Notes: generated by a model from the letters alone, not told the origin. Counted from the stretch's first letter, positions 35,370 through 44,616 are shown. The stretch is 64,000 nucleotides of DNA from Chitinophaga agri (GCF_010093065.1 NZ_CP048113.1:3224001-3288000), one strand, 5' to 3'. Program-made: numbers and translations.

Positions 35370-36428
35370 ATGCAGCAGGAGCCGAATAAACAATCCGGAA
35401 AACTGATCATCGGCAAGTCAGAAAAAGCGACGCTGAGCAAAGAACAGCAGACATTCAACAAGCTGATACAGAAAATAGCCCAGTTACAGGTTGAGCTGAA
35501 AGAAACGACTGCTGTACTCGACAAGCAACTACAATACTACATCAAACAACTATACCCACTGATGCAGCAACTCGTTGCGCTGAGGATACAGGCCGTTATA
35601 TTGCTGAACGGCTTCATGACAATATCGAAAGGGCTTTCTGATCATGAAAAAGAAGACCTCCGGTTACTGATCATTAATCAGCTACATGAGATATTCCGCC
35701 ATCAGCAGGACGATCCGGAAGGTGAGTTACTGGCCATATTCAACGCACTTTCAGATATTACCTATCAGGAACTGACCGAACAGTATCTTGCCAAACTGAG
35801 AGCCGCCACCATGCGGAAAGATGAAGAAGAGTATGATACCGACGCCACTTCACTGCCTATGAAGACGACGGATATCGAAAGCATCTCCTCTGGTAAACAA
35901 AAGAGCAAAAAGCAATTACGGAGAGAAGAAAGGGACCGGCTACTGGAAGAAGCCCGCCGCAAGAACGTCCAGCATCTATACCGGCAACTGGCCAAAGTAT
36001 TCCACCCTGACCTGGAACAGGACCCCGACCGCATCCAGCAGAAAGAAGAACTGATGAAACAGCTGACCATCGCCCGGGAACAGGGTGATCTGCTCACTAT
36101 GCTGCAGCTGGAATTAACCTGGATCCAACAGGAGGACAAACATCCGGATCAGCTGACCAACGAGAAACTGCATCTATACAATATCACACTTCAGGAACAG
36201 GTCAATGATCTGAAGGAACAGATCAATGCCCTCTTCTACTACCCGCGGTATGAGGTATTACAATCGTTTGCGAAGAGCCCGCAAAGTGCGAAATTCATTG
36301 ACTGGAAAAGTGAAAAGAACAATATGGAAAGCCTGCAACACGGATTCCGGGACATTATCGCCGGGCTATCACAGGATACCAAGAAAGCACTGAAAGTGCT
36401 GAAGAATGTTTTAAAATGGAACACTTAG
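35370..36428 (+). CDS. J-domain-like (DnaJ-related) coiled-coil protein
   Basis: 352 residues. The N-terminal ~140 residues are helical with coiled-coil character (LIQKIAQLQVELKETTAVLDKQ). After a charged linker, VQHLYRQLAKVFHPDLEQDP carries the HPD tripeptide of J domains (residues ~212-214), followed by a matching third helix, so it may recruit an Hsp70. The C-terminal region is again helical. I prefer ATG 35370 over the GTG at 35361. The deaminase gene starts 5 bases after its stop, indicating an operon. The client is unknown. Confidence 0.75.
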   Translation: MQQEPNKQSGKLIIGKSEKATLSKEQQTFNKLIQKIAQLQVELKETTAVLDKQLQYYIKQLYPLMQQLVALRIQAVILLNGFMTISKGLSDHEKEDLRLLIINQLHEIFRHQQDDPEGELLAIFNALSDITYQELTEQYLAKLRAATMRKDEEEYDTDATSLPMKTTDIESISSGKQKSKKQLRREERDRLLEEARRKNVQHLYRQLAKVFHPDLEQDPDRIQQKEELMKQLTIAREQGDLLTMLQLELTWIQQEDKHPDQLTNEKLHLYNITLQEQVNDLKEQINALFYYPRYEVLQSFAKSPQSAKFIDWKSEKNNMESLQHGFRDIIAGLSQDTKKALKVLKNVLKWNT

Positions 36429-36433
36429 CAAGG

Positions 36434-36841
36434 ATGAATACACACGATCAATTTATGCAACGCTGTTATGAACTGGCCGCTATAGCAGCCAGCGAAGGGG
36501 AAAGTCCTGTAGGCAGCGTACTTGTCAGCAACGGCCTGATTATAGGAGAAGGCACTGAAAAAAGCAGGCAACTAAAAGATGTGACAAGACATGCAGAAGT
36601 AGTCGCTATACTGGACGCCCTGCAAAAAGGGAAACCAACTGCCGGTAGTATATTGTACAGCAATGTAGAACCATGTATCCTTTGCTCTTATGCGATAAGG
36701 CACTATAAGATCGCGGAAGTTGTATTTGAGAAACATACAGGGGAACTAGGCGGCACGCATGCGCCATTTAATCTGCTGACAGCTGCTGACTTCACTTCAT
36801 GGGATCAACCACCTGTCATCACTGTTTACACCAGAAAATAA
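36434..36841 (+). CDS. Nucleoside deaminase (cytidine/deoxycytidylate deaminase family)
   Basis: 135 residues with the zinc signature of the family: HAE (catalytic Glu, near residue 54) and PCILC (residues ~80-84). The overall sequence resembles the guanine/tRNA-adenosine-like deaminase branch, where a zinc-activated water deaminates a base. The substrate is not clear. The start ATG at 36434 is preceded by AAGG; another ATG at 36416 overlaps the J-domain gene. It sits 5 bases after that gene and 53 bases before the macrodomain gene. Confidence 0.88.
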   Translation: MNTHDQFMQRCYELAAIAASEGESPVGSVLVSNGLIIGEGTEKSRQLKDVTRHAEVVAILDALQKGKPTAGSILYSNVEPCILCSYAIRHYKIAEVVFEKHTGELGGTHAPFNLLTAADFTSWDQPPVITVYTRK

Positions 36842-36894
36842 GCCGGCCTATTCATCAGCACCCATTTAATAACAGCATACCCATTACCAAGACT

Positions 36895-37494
36895 ATGAAA
36901 CATATTCTGATCGACACAAACCCAGCACTTGTTGAAGCCTGGAAAACATGTTTCTCTGATGCACACGATGTATCTATCATTGAAGGTGACATCACACAAC
37001 TCTCTGTCGATGCTATTGTGAGTCCCGCTAATTCCTTTGGCTTTATGGACGGCTCCCTGGACTACGCCATATCCGACAAGCTGGGATGGCATATAGAAAA
37101 AGAGCTGCAGGCGAAGATCAAAGCTTCTCCGGAAGGAGAATTATTGGTAGGACAGGCCTGGGTACTGGAAACCGGCCATAAACAGATCCCATACCTCATA
37201 TCGGCACCCACGATGCGGATACCGACTAACTTTAATATTGACACCTCTGTCAATGCTTATCTCGCAATGAAAGCATTACTCATTGCGGCAAAAAAAGATG
37301 AACGCATTCATTCTGTAGCCATTCCCGGCTTATGCACAGGCGTGGGACGCATGCCACCCGCGATTGCTGCGAAGCAGATGTACAGTGCTTATGAAGAAAT
37401 TGTACTGGGGAAAAAACAAGACTTCAGTACCTTCGGAGAAGCACAGAAATATCACTGGAACCTGAATCAAAAAGGAATGATCTGGACGCACTGA
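36895..37494 (+). CDS. Macro domain-containing protein
   Basis: 199 residues from MKHILIDTNPAL. After a short N-terminal strand-helix, ITQLSVDAIVSPANSFGFMDGSLDYAI is the macrodomain signature that contacts ADP-ribose, and VAIPGLCTGVGRMPP is the second binding loop. Macrodomains bind or hydrolyse ADP-ribose derivatives or related nucleotides. The upstream frame to 36799 overlaps the deaminase gene and is rejected. Co-orientation with a nucleoside deaminase suggests nucleotide salvage or damage control, which is inference. Confidence 0.9.
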   Translation: MKHILIDTNPALVEAWKTCFSDAHDVSIIEGDITQLSVDAIVSPANSFGFMDGSLDYAISDKLGWHIEKELQAKIKASPEGELLVGQAWVLETGHKQIPYLISAPTMRIPTNFNIDTSVNAYLAMKALLIAAKKDERIHSVAIPGLCTGVGRMPPAIAAKQMYSAYEEIVLGKKQDFSTFGEAQKYHWNLNQKGMIWTH

Positions 37495-37506
37495 TCTCTA
37501 TTACCT

Positions 37507-37520
37507 ATAACAACAGTTAG
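37507..37520. promoter_or_regulatory. Candidate autoregulatory site of the Crp-like regulator
   Basis: TAAC-AACA-GTTA, 11 bases before the Crp-like start, shares the TAAC-N4-GTTA core with the strong palindrome at 38121-38136. Confidence 0.4.
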
Positions 37521-37530
37521 TATCTGACAC

Positions 37531-38115
37531 ATGTTTTTTCATTTCAGACATCAGTTTCCTCAACTGAACGCATATTGGGATAAATACCGGGAGTTTCAGC
37601 AACAGCTGGAAGTTCCCGCTAAAACCATCCTGCTGGAAGAAGGCAAAATCTCCCAGCGGTATATCTATATTGAAAAAGGATGTGTCAGAACTTACTTTAA
37701 TAAAAATGGTGAAGAAAAGACCATCCAGTTCTTCTTTGAAGAAGAAGGGCTTAGTTCGCTGGACAGCTTTGTGAACAACGTCCCCAGCCAGTTCACCATT
37801 GAAACGGTCGAACCAGCAGTACTTTACCTGATGGACAAAAAACATGTGCTGCAACTCATCGAAGAATTAAGCCATGAGCCGGACTTTATCCACATGATGC
37901 TGAAAATGTCCGTTAAGCGGCAAACGCATTACGCCAATGAATTTGTATCCTTTATCCGCGATACACCTGAAGAACGTTATCAGCACCTGCTGCAGGACCG
38001 GCCTCATATCATCCAGCGCATTCCCCAGCATTACATTGCCTCCTATCTTGGTGTCAGCACCGTTCACCTCAGCCGCATCAAAAGCAAACTTGCCAAAGGA
38101 AAAACCCGCTTCTGA
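37531..38115 (+). CDS. Crp/Fnr family transcriptional regulator
   Basis: 194 residues. The cyclic-nucleotide-binding-type domain covers about residues 10-120 (KTILLEEGKISQRYIYIEKGCVR, FFEEEGLSSLDSF), without the Arg-Ser cAMP pocket of E. coli Crp. The C-terminal helix-turn-helix is PQHYIASYLGVSTVHLSRIKSKL. Proteins of this type are common in Bacteroidota and often control the neighbouring oxidoreductase gene. Here the next gene, an MDR oxidoreductase, begins 74 bases downstream and has a perfect palindrome at its promoter. Confidence 0.9.
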   Translation: MFFHFRHQFPQLNAYWDKYREFQQQLEVPAKTILLEEGKISQRYIYIEKGCVRTYFNKNGEEKTIQFFFEEEGLSSLDSFVNNVPSQFTIETVEPAVLYLMDKKHVLQLIEELSHEPDFIHMMLKMSVKRQTHYANEFVSFIRDTPEERYQHLLQDRPHIIQRIPQHYIASYLGVSTVHLSRIKSKLAKGKTRF

Positions 38116-38120
38116 AACTT

Positions 38121-38136
38121 GATAACATATGTTATC
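38121..38136. promoter_or_regulatory. Palindromic activator site upstream of the MDR gene
   Basis: GATAACATATGTTATC is a perfect 16-bp palindrome. It replaces the -33 element of a promoter whose -7 box is at 38159-38166, the position expected for an activator of Crp type. Confidence 0.6.
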
Positions 38137-38158
38137 GTCCCGGAGCCCAGGGCTGCGC

Positions 38159-38166
38159 TACTTTTG
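38159..38166 (+). promoter_or_regulatory. -7 promoter box of the MDR gene
   Basis: TACTTTTG matches TAnnTTTG and lies 22 bases before the start ATG at 38189. Confidence 0.55.
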
Positions 38167-38188
38167 TGTCAGATCAACAAAATCAACA

Positions 38189-39157
38189 ATGAAAGCAGCA
38201 ATCATGTATCAGAACAGGGCAGTACCAGCGTATGCAGATGTACCTGCCCCCGTCACTACACAAGACGATGAGCTCCTGGTAACAGTAAAGGCGGTCGCTA
38301 TCAAACACTATGATAAAGGCAGGGCTAGTGGTAAACATTACTCGGCTGATGCACCCGGAGAGAACGGCAGGATCGTAGGCGGAGACGGCGTTTGCCTGCT
38401 GCCCGACGGAACAAGGGTCTATGGTATGGGAAATGGTATGATGGCAGAAAAAGCAGTGATCAATAAACACCGGATGGTGCCCATTCCTGCCGGACTCGAT
38501 GATGCGACTGCTGCCGCCCTGCCTAATGCCGTGATCGGATCCGCGATGGGACTAAAATACAAAGCAGCTATTCAACCCGGGGATGTGGTGCTGGTGAATG
38601 GTGCTACCGGTTTTACAGGCAGTGTAGCGGTACAACTGGCCAAATACTATGGTGCAGGAAAAGTGATCGTGACCGGCAGGAACAAACAATCGCTGGACGC
38701 GTTATCCACATTAGGTGCAGATATAGCAATCTCCCTGTTACAGGAGGAGCAGGAGATCAAAAAACAACTGAAAACTATTCATACAGCCACCCCTGTTGAT
38801 ATCGTGATAGACTACCTATGGGGACGTAGTGCAGAAATAATACTGGACAGCATCAGGGGAGATGGCACCTTCACCAATCGCATCAGGTATGTATCTGTTG
38901 GGAGTATGGCGGGAGATCTTATACAGTTGTCCTCCGCTATTCTCAGAAGTGTGAATATACAGTTAACCGGTTCCGGACTGGGCTCCTGGCCGGTTGAACA
39001 GGTGGCACTGCTTTTCAGTGAGATACTGCCTGAAACATTCCAGCTGGCGGCGGATGGGAAACTTGTTACCAACACTGCCGCTATCCCCCTGCAGCATATC
39101 AGCTCCATATGGGACAGCACAGCACCGGACGGTGGCAGATTCGTGGTGATCATTTAG
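38189..39157 (+). CDS. MDR/quinone oxidoreductase-like zinc-independent dehydrogenase
   Basis: 322 residues from MKAAIMYQNRAV. The N-terminal GroES-like domain is followed by a Rossmann domain with VLVNGATGFTGSVAVQLAKYYGAGKVIVTGR (cofactor loop NGATGFTG). The structural and catalytic zinc Cys residues of alcohol dehydrogenases are absent, as in quinone oxidoreductases. It likely reduces quinones or enones with NADPH. The preceding Crp-like gene and the palindrome at 38121 point to direct activation by that regulator. Confidence 0.88.
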   Translation: MKAAIMYQNRAVPAYADVPAPVTTQDDELLVTVKAVAIKHYDKGRASGKHYSADAPGENGRIVGGDGVCLLPDGTRVYGMGNGMMAEKAVINKHRMVPIPAGLDDATAAALPNAVIGSAMGLKYKAAIQPGDVVLVNGATGFTGSVAVQLAKYYGAGKVIVTGRNKQSLDALSTLGADIAISLLQEEQEIKKQLKTIHTATPVDIVIDYLWGRSAEIILDSIRGDGTFTNRIRYVSVGSMAGDLIQLSSAILRSVNIQLTGSGLGSWPVEQVALLFSEILPETFQLAADGKLVTNTAAIPLQHISSIWDSTAPDGGRFVVII

Positions 39158-39254
39158 TATCACAGTATTTTAGGGGGATATGCTGGATTTCGCTATATTA
39201 GGGTATACTTACCATTTACCCCGAAATCATCAACCAAACCTCAATATATACGTT

Positions 39255-40025
39255 ATGTCCCCTGTTACACTTTTTTTTGAATCACTCCTGTTCATTTTCG
39301 TCAGCGGCTCTTTATTATTATTTGTACTTGGATTCATCTCTCCGGACAAATCACTGTTCTGGTTAAAAGGGAAAAGAACAAGGATCAGGTCAGCCATTAT
39401 TTATGCAACAGCATTTATTGCAGGCATGTTCCTGGTAAATCTCTGGTACCCTGCGCCACCGGCCGGAAAGAAAACCGGACTCGGATCATCGGGGAAAATG
39501 CATATGAAAACAGATGCACAGATTGCAAAGGAAGTCTTTGAAGAAACAGGTAAATATTATACAAAGGGATTGATCAAAAGCAGTACGGTATATACCTATG
39601 ATTCGCTTCCGGAAGATATCCGTAAACTGGCGCCCGAACCTGATAGGCTGACGAAAGACGCCTATACGGGAACAAACAGTGCGGCCATCCCCGAAAGAAA
39701 AGGATACTATGTAAGGCTGGTACTGGATAATAATCTGTTGGCCAAAGCAAGCAGCAGTGAGACCTACAGGGAAAGTGACCTGCTCAGGGAGACGGATCCG
39801 CGGGCCCTTTATGGGCCAAACCGCAATTCATTCAGTTTGTATGATACAGCCAATACCGAGATCAGACATACGGAGAAACATATGGGCTTTAACCTGTTTT
39901 ATGTCAGGCGTGATTACAACATCGATACGATCTGCATAGGCCCGTGTCCGGAGAAGCCGGCGAAGGTGCGTATTAACTGTTATCAGCAGGCGCAGACGAC
40001 GGACCCGATAGAATATACATTCTGA
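39255..40025 (+). CDS. Hypothetical membrane-anchored protein
   Basis: About 256 residues from MSPVTLFFESL. Two membrane helices lie near the N-terminus (residues ~5-26 and ~46-64), followed by a ~190-residue soluble region of unknown family that contains Cys near the end (CIGPCPEKPAKVRINCYQ). A frame beginning at 39180 adds residues without a matching pattern. No family is recognised. It is monocistronic between the MDR gene and a strong terminator. Confidence 0.6.
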   Translation: MSPVTLFFESLLFIFVSGSLLLFVLGFISPDKSLFWLKGKRTRIRSAIIYATAFIAGMFLVNLWYPAPPAGKKTGLGSSGKMHMKTDAQIAKEVFEETGKYYTKGLIKSSTVYTYDSLPEDIRKLAPEPDRLTKDAYTGTNSAAIPERKGYYVRLVLDNNLLAKASSSETYRESDLLRETDPRALYGPNRNSFSLYDTANTEIRHTEKHMGFNLFYVRRDYNIDTICIGPCPEKPAKVRINCYQQAQTTDPIEYTF

Positions 40026-40049
40026 CATTCTTTTACATAACAGACGATA

Positions 40050-40089
40050 ATATGCCGGGGAATATGTGTTCCATTACTCCCCGGCATAT
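40050..40089. terminator. Bidirectional terminator
   Basis: ATATGCCGGGGA and TCCCCGGCATAT form a perfect 12-bp stem with a 16-base loop between convergent genes. Confidence 0.8.
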
Positions 40090-40105
40090 GCTATATGATC
40101 TCCTG

Positions 40106-40642
40106 TCACAATTCCAGTTTTCCTTCAATAGAGTCATCCAGCGTCTTACCCACGATCGCACCTACCAACTGTTTCGCAAACGCCACTATCTGTCCATTCT
40201 TGGTATCCCAATAATACCCGTCCACGGGTGTTACCTTAATGACAGATATACGGGGATCATTCTCCCCTTCTGTAAACCAGGTCTTAAGTATCGGCTCCCA
40301 CAGCTCTTTTATCTTCTCCTTATCCTGGCTGATTGTCGCATGCCCATATATCGTCAGAAAATCAGAATGATCACTTCCTTTAAATAATAACTGCACAGCA
40401 GGGTCTGCCTGCACATGTTCATTCTTATGGCTGTCAGTCGCACTCAGGAACCAGCACACGCCATCATCATCTACTTTCTGCACAGCCATCGGGCGGGTAT
40501 CAAACGGCTGCCCGGTACGTATTTGCGTGCAAAAGAAACAGCTGGAGGATTTACCGATCAGCTCCTTAAGTTTCTTCGCTGCTTCGGTACCCTGAAGGTC
40601 AAGGTGATTGAGTTCAGGTTGTTGACGGTTAATGCTATCCAT
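40106..40642 (-). CDS. Pyridoxamine 5'-phosphate oxidase family protein (general stress protein 26-like)
   Basis: 178 residues with a split-barrel flavin-binding fold: FFCTQIRTGQPFDTRPMAVQ and VCWFLSATDSHKNEHVQADP are the family's characteristic blocks, and LKTWFTEGENDPRISVIKV is the general-stress-protein variant. These proteins bind FMN or F420-like cofactors; the substrate is unknown. It is not the biosynthetic PdxH, which is longer and has a different C-terminus. Monocistronic. Confidence 0.88.
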   Translation of the reverse strand: MDSINRQQPELNHLDLQGTEAAKKLKELIGKSSSCFFCTQIRTGQPFDTRPMAVQKVDDDGVCWFLSATDSHKNEHVQADPAVQLLFKGSDHSDFLTIYGHATISQDKEKIKELWEPILKTWFTEGENDPRISVIKVTPVDGYYWDTKNGQIVAFAKQLVGAIVGKTLDDSIEGKLEL

Positions 40643-40831
40643 AACGTTTTTCTTATTGTAACCAGAAAATCATGCCAACAGAAATGTAAAAAACGTACGG
40701 ACGTCACAATCGTAAAATCCTTCCCTATAGCCGAACCTGTATTTTATTAGCGGACAGTGATATTATTTACGCATCAATAATATAGCACCACACTTTTTTT
40801 CCGTATTGCGTAAACCATTTTCCCAATTTGA

Positions 40832-40875
40832 TAAACGCGCCGGGGCCATCCATCCGTAGTTTTGCGGCGCGTTTA
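40832..40875. promoter_or_regulatory. Inverted repeat around the TonB-receptor promoter
   Basis: TAAACGCGCCG (40832-40842) and CGGCGCGTTTA (40865-40875) are perfect complements 22 bases apart. The -7-like box TAGTTTTG (40857-40864) lies between the arms, next to the right one. Confidence 0.5.
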
Positions 40876-40901
40876 CAATATTTATCAGCTAATCAGCCTA
40901 T

Positions 40902-43331
40902 ATGCGTATCAAATTTAATCGACTTCTTGGACTGTTATGCGTCCTGTGTGCAATGTTCATGACTATACCTGCCTTTGCTATTGATGAGCCGCTTTCTGCC
41001 ATTAAAGGCAAAGTATTGACGAACGACGGCGCCCCTGTAGCCTATGTAGCCGTACAGATCAAAGAAAAAAATAAGGGTACACTGACCAATGAAAATGGCG
41101 AATTCGTTTTCAAAAGAATGCAGCCAGGACACTATACCATCCAGGTAATGCTGATCGGTTACAAAAGTGTGACCAAAGAAGTAGATGTTGAACAAGACCA
41201 GATCCTGAGCGTGGAAATACAACTGGAAGGCACCAACCAACAGTTGCAGGAAGTGATCATCAACAGCAACAGGAACAAATATAAAGTTGATGAAGTTTCC
41301 GGCTCGCTGCGTCTGAAGACGCCGCTGCTGGAAGTACCACAGAATATCCAGGTGATCTCTTCAGAACTGATGGCCGATCAGCAGACCTTCGATATCGTAG
41401 ATGGTATCACCCGTAACGTGAGTGGTGCTACCCGTGTAGGTCACTGGGATAACCAGTATGCACAGATCCGTATGAGAGGTTCTAAACTCCCTGCTTTCCG
41501 TAACGGTATGAACATTGAAGCCAGCTGGGGTCCTACCGCAGAAGATGCTGCCATGATCGACCGTATTGAATTTGTAAAAGGCCCTGCAGGCTTTATGCTC
41601 GCAGCTGGTGAACCTGGTGGTTTCTACAACGTGGTTACCAAGAAGCCTACCGGCGTTACACGTGGTTCCGCAAATATCAGCATGGGTAGCTTCAGCACAT
41701 ACCGTGCTGCGCTTGACTTTGATGGTAAACTGAGCAAAGATGGTAAGTTCCTTTACAGACTGAACCTCGCTGGTCAGCAGAAAGACTTCTATACCAAATA
41801 CAACTATAGCAACCGTTACCTGGTAGCACCAGTATTAAAATACATCGTGGATGACAGAACATCCATCACTTTGGAATATACTTACCAGGCTTCAAGATAC
41901 CTGGCGAACGGTAACTACCAGTTCTCTCCGAAAGGCTTCCTGGACGAAGGTATTTCCAATGACTTCTTCTATGCTGATCCGGCACTGACGCCTGGCAAAC
42001 TGAGAGATCACAGCGTATATGTATACCTGGATCACAAACTGAATGACAGATGGCAGGCGCATGCACAGGTAGCGTACTTCAACTTTGCCATGGTCGCAAA
42101 CAGCGTATGGGCCAGCAGTGTAGCTGCAAACGGCGATATGAAACGCTATTTCAGCATCGGTGATGAAGCAGGTGAAAACAGATTCGCACAGTTCTCCCTG
42201 TCTGGTGAAGAATATACCGGTAGCATCCGTCACAGAATACTGGCAGGTGTAGATATGGGTAACAAGAAGTTCTGGGGCGATTTCCGTACCCTGGTGCCAG
42301 ACCTGCAGATCAACAGTACTACTGTATTCAATGTCTACAATCCGATCTACAATATTGACGCGAAAAATCTTCCTGTAATCGATCGCTCACAGAGTGTAAG
42401 GACCAGAGCAGGTGGCTCAAACTATGTGAACGCAGTAAACTATACGTCTGCCTATGTACAGGATGAACTGGCGTTCTTCAATGACAAACTGCGTTTGTCT
42501 ATCGCTGGCCGGTTCACACATGCGGAAACCGTGGCAAAATCCAAAACTGCCAGCATCGTGAGTAATGTAGTTTCTCCAAGAATAGGGTTGAGCTACTCAA
42601 TTGATAAAACAACTTCTGTGTATGCACTATACGACCAGTCATTTGTTCCTCAGGCAGGTGTTGACTCCAGTGGGAATGCATTCGAGCCGGTAAAAGGTAA
42701 TGACCTGGAAGTTGGTATCAAGAAAGAATGGTTTGGCGGCCGCCTGGTATCTTCTGTAACTGGTTACCGCATTGCCCGTCAGAACGCGGTAGTAACTACT
42801 GGTTTCGTAGACAGCCGCGGTGCTACTGTTAGCGAAGCGATCGGTGAAACAACTACCAAAGGTATTGAGGCTGATATTAACGGTGAGATACTGCCAGGTC
42901 TGAATGCTAACCTTAACTATGCCTACACAGACTCTAAAGTGACCAAAGATGGTCCTGGTAAAACCACTACCACTGTAGGTAACAAGACGCCGAATACTGC
43001 TGCGCACGTTACTAACGCCTGGTTATCTTACCGTCTGGGTAAAGGTCCGCTAACTGGCTTTGGTGCTTCAGCTGGTATCCAGTGGCAGGCGGAGCGTGTT
43101 GCAGGTACGGCTGCTGCTCCGTATGAAATACCTAGTTATTTCCGTACCGACGCAGGTCTGAGCTGGTCTAAAGGTAAATATGGTATCTCCTTACTGGTAA
43201 ATAACCTGCTGGACAACCGTAAACTGATGACCGCTGCCTCTATGACAAACGTAGCTAACGTGGGTACTTACTACAGCTACATCGTAGAAGCCCGCCGTAA
43301 CTTCCGTATGACCATCAACTACCGCTTCTGA
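40902..43331 (+). CDS. TonB-dependent siderophore-type receptor with carboxypeptidase-regulatory-like N-domain
   Basis: 809 residues. A signal peptide (1-26) precedes a carboxypeptidase D regulatory-like domain (~33-110, IKGKVLTNDGAPVAYVAVQI), the plug (~130-260, with VPQNIQVISSELM, QIRMRGSK and IEFVKGPAGFMLAAGEPGG) and a 22-strand barrel to the end, which closes with NYRF. The plug reads like the FhuA/FoxA siderophore group. It takes up a ferric siderophore or similar ligand across the outer membrane with TonB. An inverted repeat surrounds the promoter, and a strong terminator follows, so it is monocistronic. Confidence 0.92.
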   Translation: MRIKFNRLLGLLCVLCAMFMTIPAFAIDEPLSAIKGKVLTNDGAPVAYVAVQIKEKNKGTLTNENGEFVFKRMQPGHYTIQVMLIGYKSVTKEVDVEQDQILSVEIQLEGTNQQLQEVIINSNRNKYKVDEVSGSLRLKTPLLEVPQNIQVISSELMADQQTFDIVDGITRNVSGATRVGHWDNQYAQIRMRGSKLPAFRNGMNIEASWGPTAEDAAMIDRIEFVKGPAGFMLAAGEPGGFYNVVTKKPTGVTRGSANISMGSFSTYRAALDFDGKLSKDGKFLYRLNLAGQQKDFYTKYNYSNRYLVAPVLKYIVDDRTSITLEYTYQASRYLANGNYQFSPKGFLDEGISNDFFYADPALTPGKLRDHSVYVYLDHKLNDRWQAHAQVAYFNFAMVANSVWASSVAANGDMKRYFSIGDEAGENRFAQFSLSGEEYTGSIRHRILAGVDMGNKKFWGDFRTLVPDLQINSTTVFNVYNPIYNIDAKNLPVIDRSQSVRTRAGGSNYVNAVNYTSAYVQDELAFFNDKLRLSIAGRFTHAETVAKSKTASIVSNVVSPRIGLSYSIDKTTSVYALYDQSFVPQAGVDSSGNAFEPVKGNDLEVGIKKEWFGGRLVSSVTGYRIARQNAVVTTGFVDSRGATVSEAIGETTTKGIEADINGEILPGLNANLNYAYTDSKVTKDGPGKTTTTVGNKTPNTAAHVTNAWLSYRLGKGPLTGFGASAGIQWQAERVAGTAAAPYEIPSYFRTDAGLSWSKGKYGISLLVNNLLDNRKLMTAASMTNVANVGTYYSYIVEARRNFRMTINYRF

Positions 43332-43355
43332 TAAGCAAACAGTATTAAGTAATAT

Positions 43356-43389
43356 AAAAAGGCCTGTTCCAACCGGAGCGGGCCTTTTT
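43356..43389 (+). terminator. Rho-independent terminator
   Basis: AAAAAGGCCTGTTCC and GGAGCGGGCCTTTTT pair around AACC, directly after the TonB-dependent receptor. Confidence 0.88.
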
Positions 43390-43527
43390 ATTTAAAGGAA
43401 TTGTTATGCTATTGTAAACTGCTTTGATCCATCCATTCCTTGTAAATACATTTGCAACAGGTTCACATTTTTATACCAGTATTCACCCGACAGTCATTCC
43501 AGGGCTGTCCATTTAAACGACCAGGTA

Positions 43528-44616
43528 ATGAAGATCATTTCAGGAATTGCTTTAGGGCTCTCTATCTGCCTGATGCACAGCGAAATACCAGACAACACTA
43601 AAATGAACAGGATCCAGGTGATCGGTTCCCACAACAGCTATAAACGGGCTATCGACCCGGCACTCTTTAAACTGTTCCAGCAGAAAGATTCGGTATCCGC
43701 CAGTAAGCTGGACTACGAACACATCTCCCTGACAGAACAGCTGGATATGGGCCTGCTCAATCTTGAGATCGATGTATATGCAGATGAAAAAGGCGGTCGC
43801 TTCGCACATCCCAAAGGACTGGACTGGGCAAAAGGACAACCCCCGTTTGATGAAAAAGGGCTCATGAAGGAGCCTGGCTTCAAGGTATTACATATACCAG
43901 ATCTGGATTTCAGGAATGATTACCTGACCCTGAAGAACTGCCTGGCAGTATTGAAAACATGGTCGGACAAACACCCTGACCACTACCCCATCTTTATTAC
44001 CCTCGAACCGAAAGATGGGGGATCCAAAGATCCGAATATGACCGCGCCGGAGCCATTTACAGCCAAAACATTCGAAGAACTGGACAAGGCACTGACCGAC
44101 GGGCTGGGCAAAAAGCACATTATTACCCCGGATATGGTCAGGGGAAAATACAATACCCTGGAGGAAGCTGTATTGCATGACAACTGGCCGGCCCTGAAAG
44201 CTGCCAGGGGTAAGTTCGTATTCCTGCTGGATGATAAAGGCGCTAAAAGAGATCTTTATATAGCTGGCCATCCTTCCCTGAAAGGCAGGGTGATGTTTGC
44301 CAATGCCGATCCCGGTAGCCCGGAAGCCGCTATGCTATTCAGAAACGATCCAAACACACCCGAGATCAGCGACCTGGTCGCCAAAGGATATATTATCCGT
44401 ACCAGGGCCGATTCGGATACCAGGGAAGCCCGTCTGAATGACAATTCCAGCTTTGAAGCCGCCTGTAATTCAGGAGCACAGATCATCACTACTGATTATT
44501 ATAAGAAGAGCACCCATTTCAGATCGGACTATGAGGTCAGCTTTGAAGGCAAAAAGTATGTGCGTCTTAATCCGGTAGGCAATAGCCAGTCTGCTGTCAC
44601 TGTGGGCGGCAACTAG
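43528..44616 (+). CDS. Phosphatidylinositol-specific phospholipase C-like protein (PI-PLC C1 group)
   Basis: 362 residues. A weak export signal (1-18) precedes VIGSHNSYKR with His35, the first catalytic His of the PLC-like phosphodiesterase barrel; Glu80 and Asp82 (LEIDVYAD) fit the metal site and His122 (VLHIPDLDF) the second His. PIFITLEPKDGG and IITTDYYK complete the family signature of the calcium-dependent PI-PLC group. It should cleave a phosphodiester in glycerophospho- or inositol lipids outside the cytoplasm. The true substrate is uncertain. It stands alone after the TonB receptor terminator. Confidence 0.87.
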   Translation: MKIISGIALGLSICLMHSEIPDNTKMNRIQVIGSHNSYKRAIDPALFKLFQQKDSVSASKLDYEHISLTEQLDMGLLNLEIDVYADEKGGRFAHPKGLDWAKGQPPFDEKGLMKEPGFKVLHIPDLDFRNDYLTLKNCLAVLKTWSDKHPDHYPIFITLEPKDGGSKDPNMTAPEPFTAKTFEELDKALTDGLGKKHIITPDMVRGKYNTLEEAVLHDNWPALKAARGKFVFLLDDKGAKRDLYIAGHPSLKGRVMFANADPGSPEAAMLFRNDPNTPEISDLVAKGYIIRTRADSDTREARLNDNSSFEAACNSGAQIITTDYYKKSTHFRSDYEVSFEGKKYVRLNPVGNSQSAVTVGGN

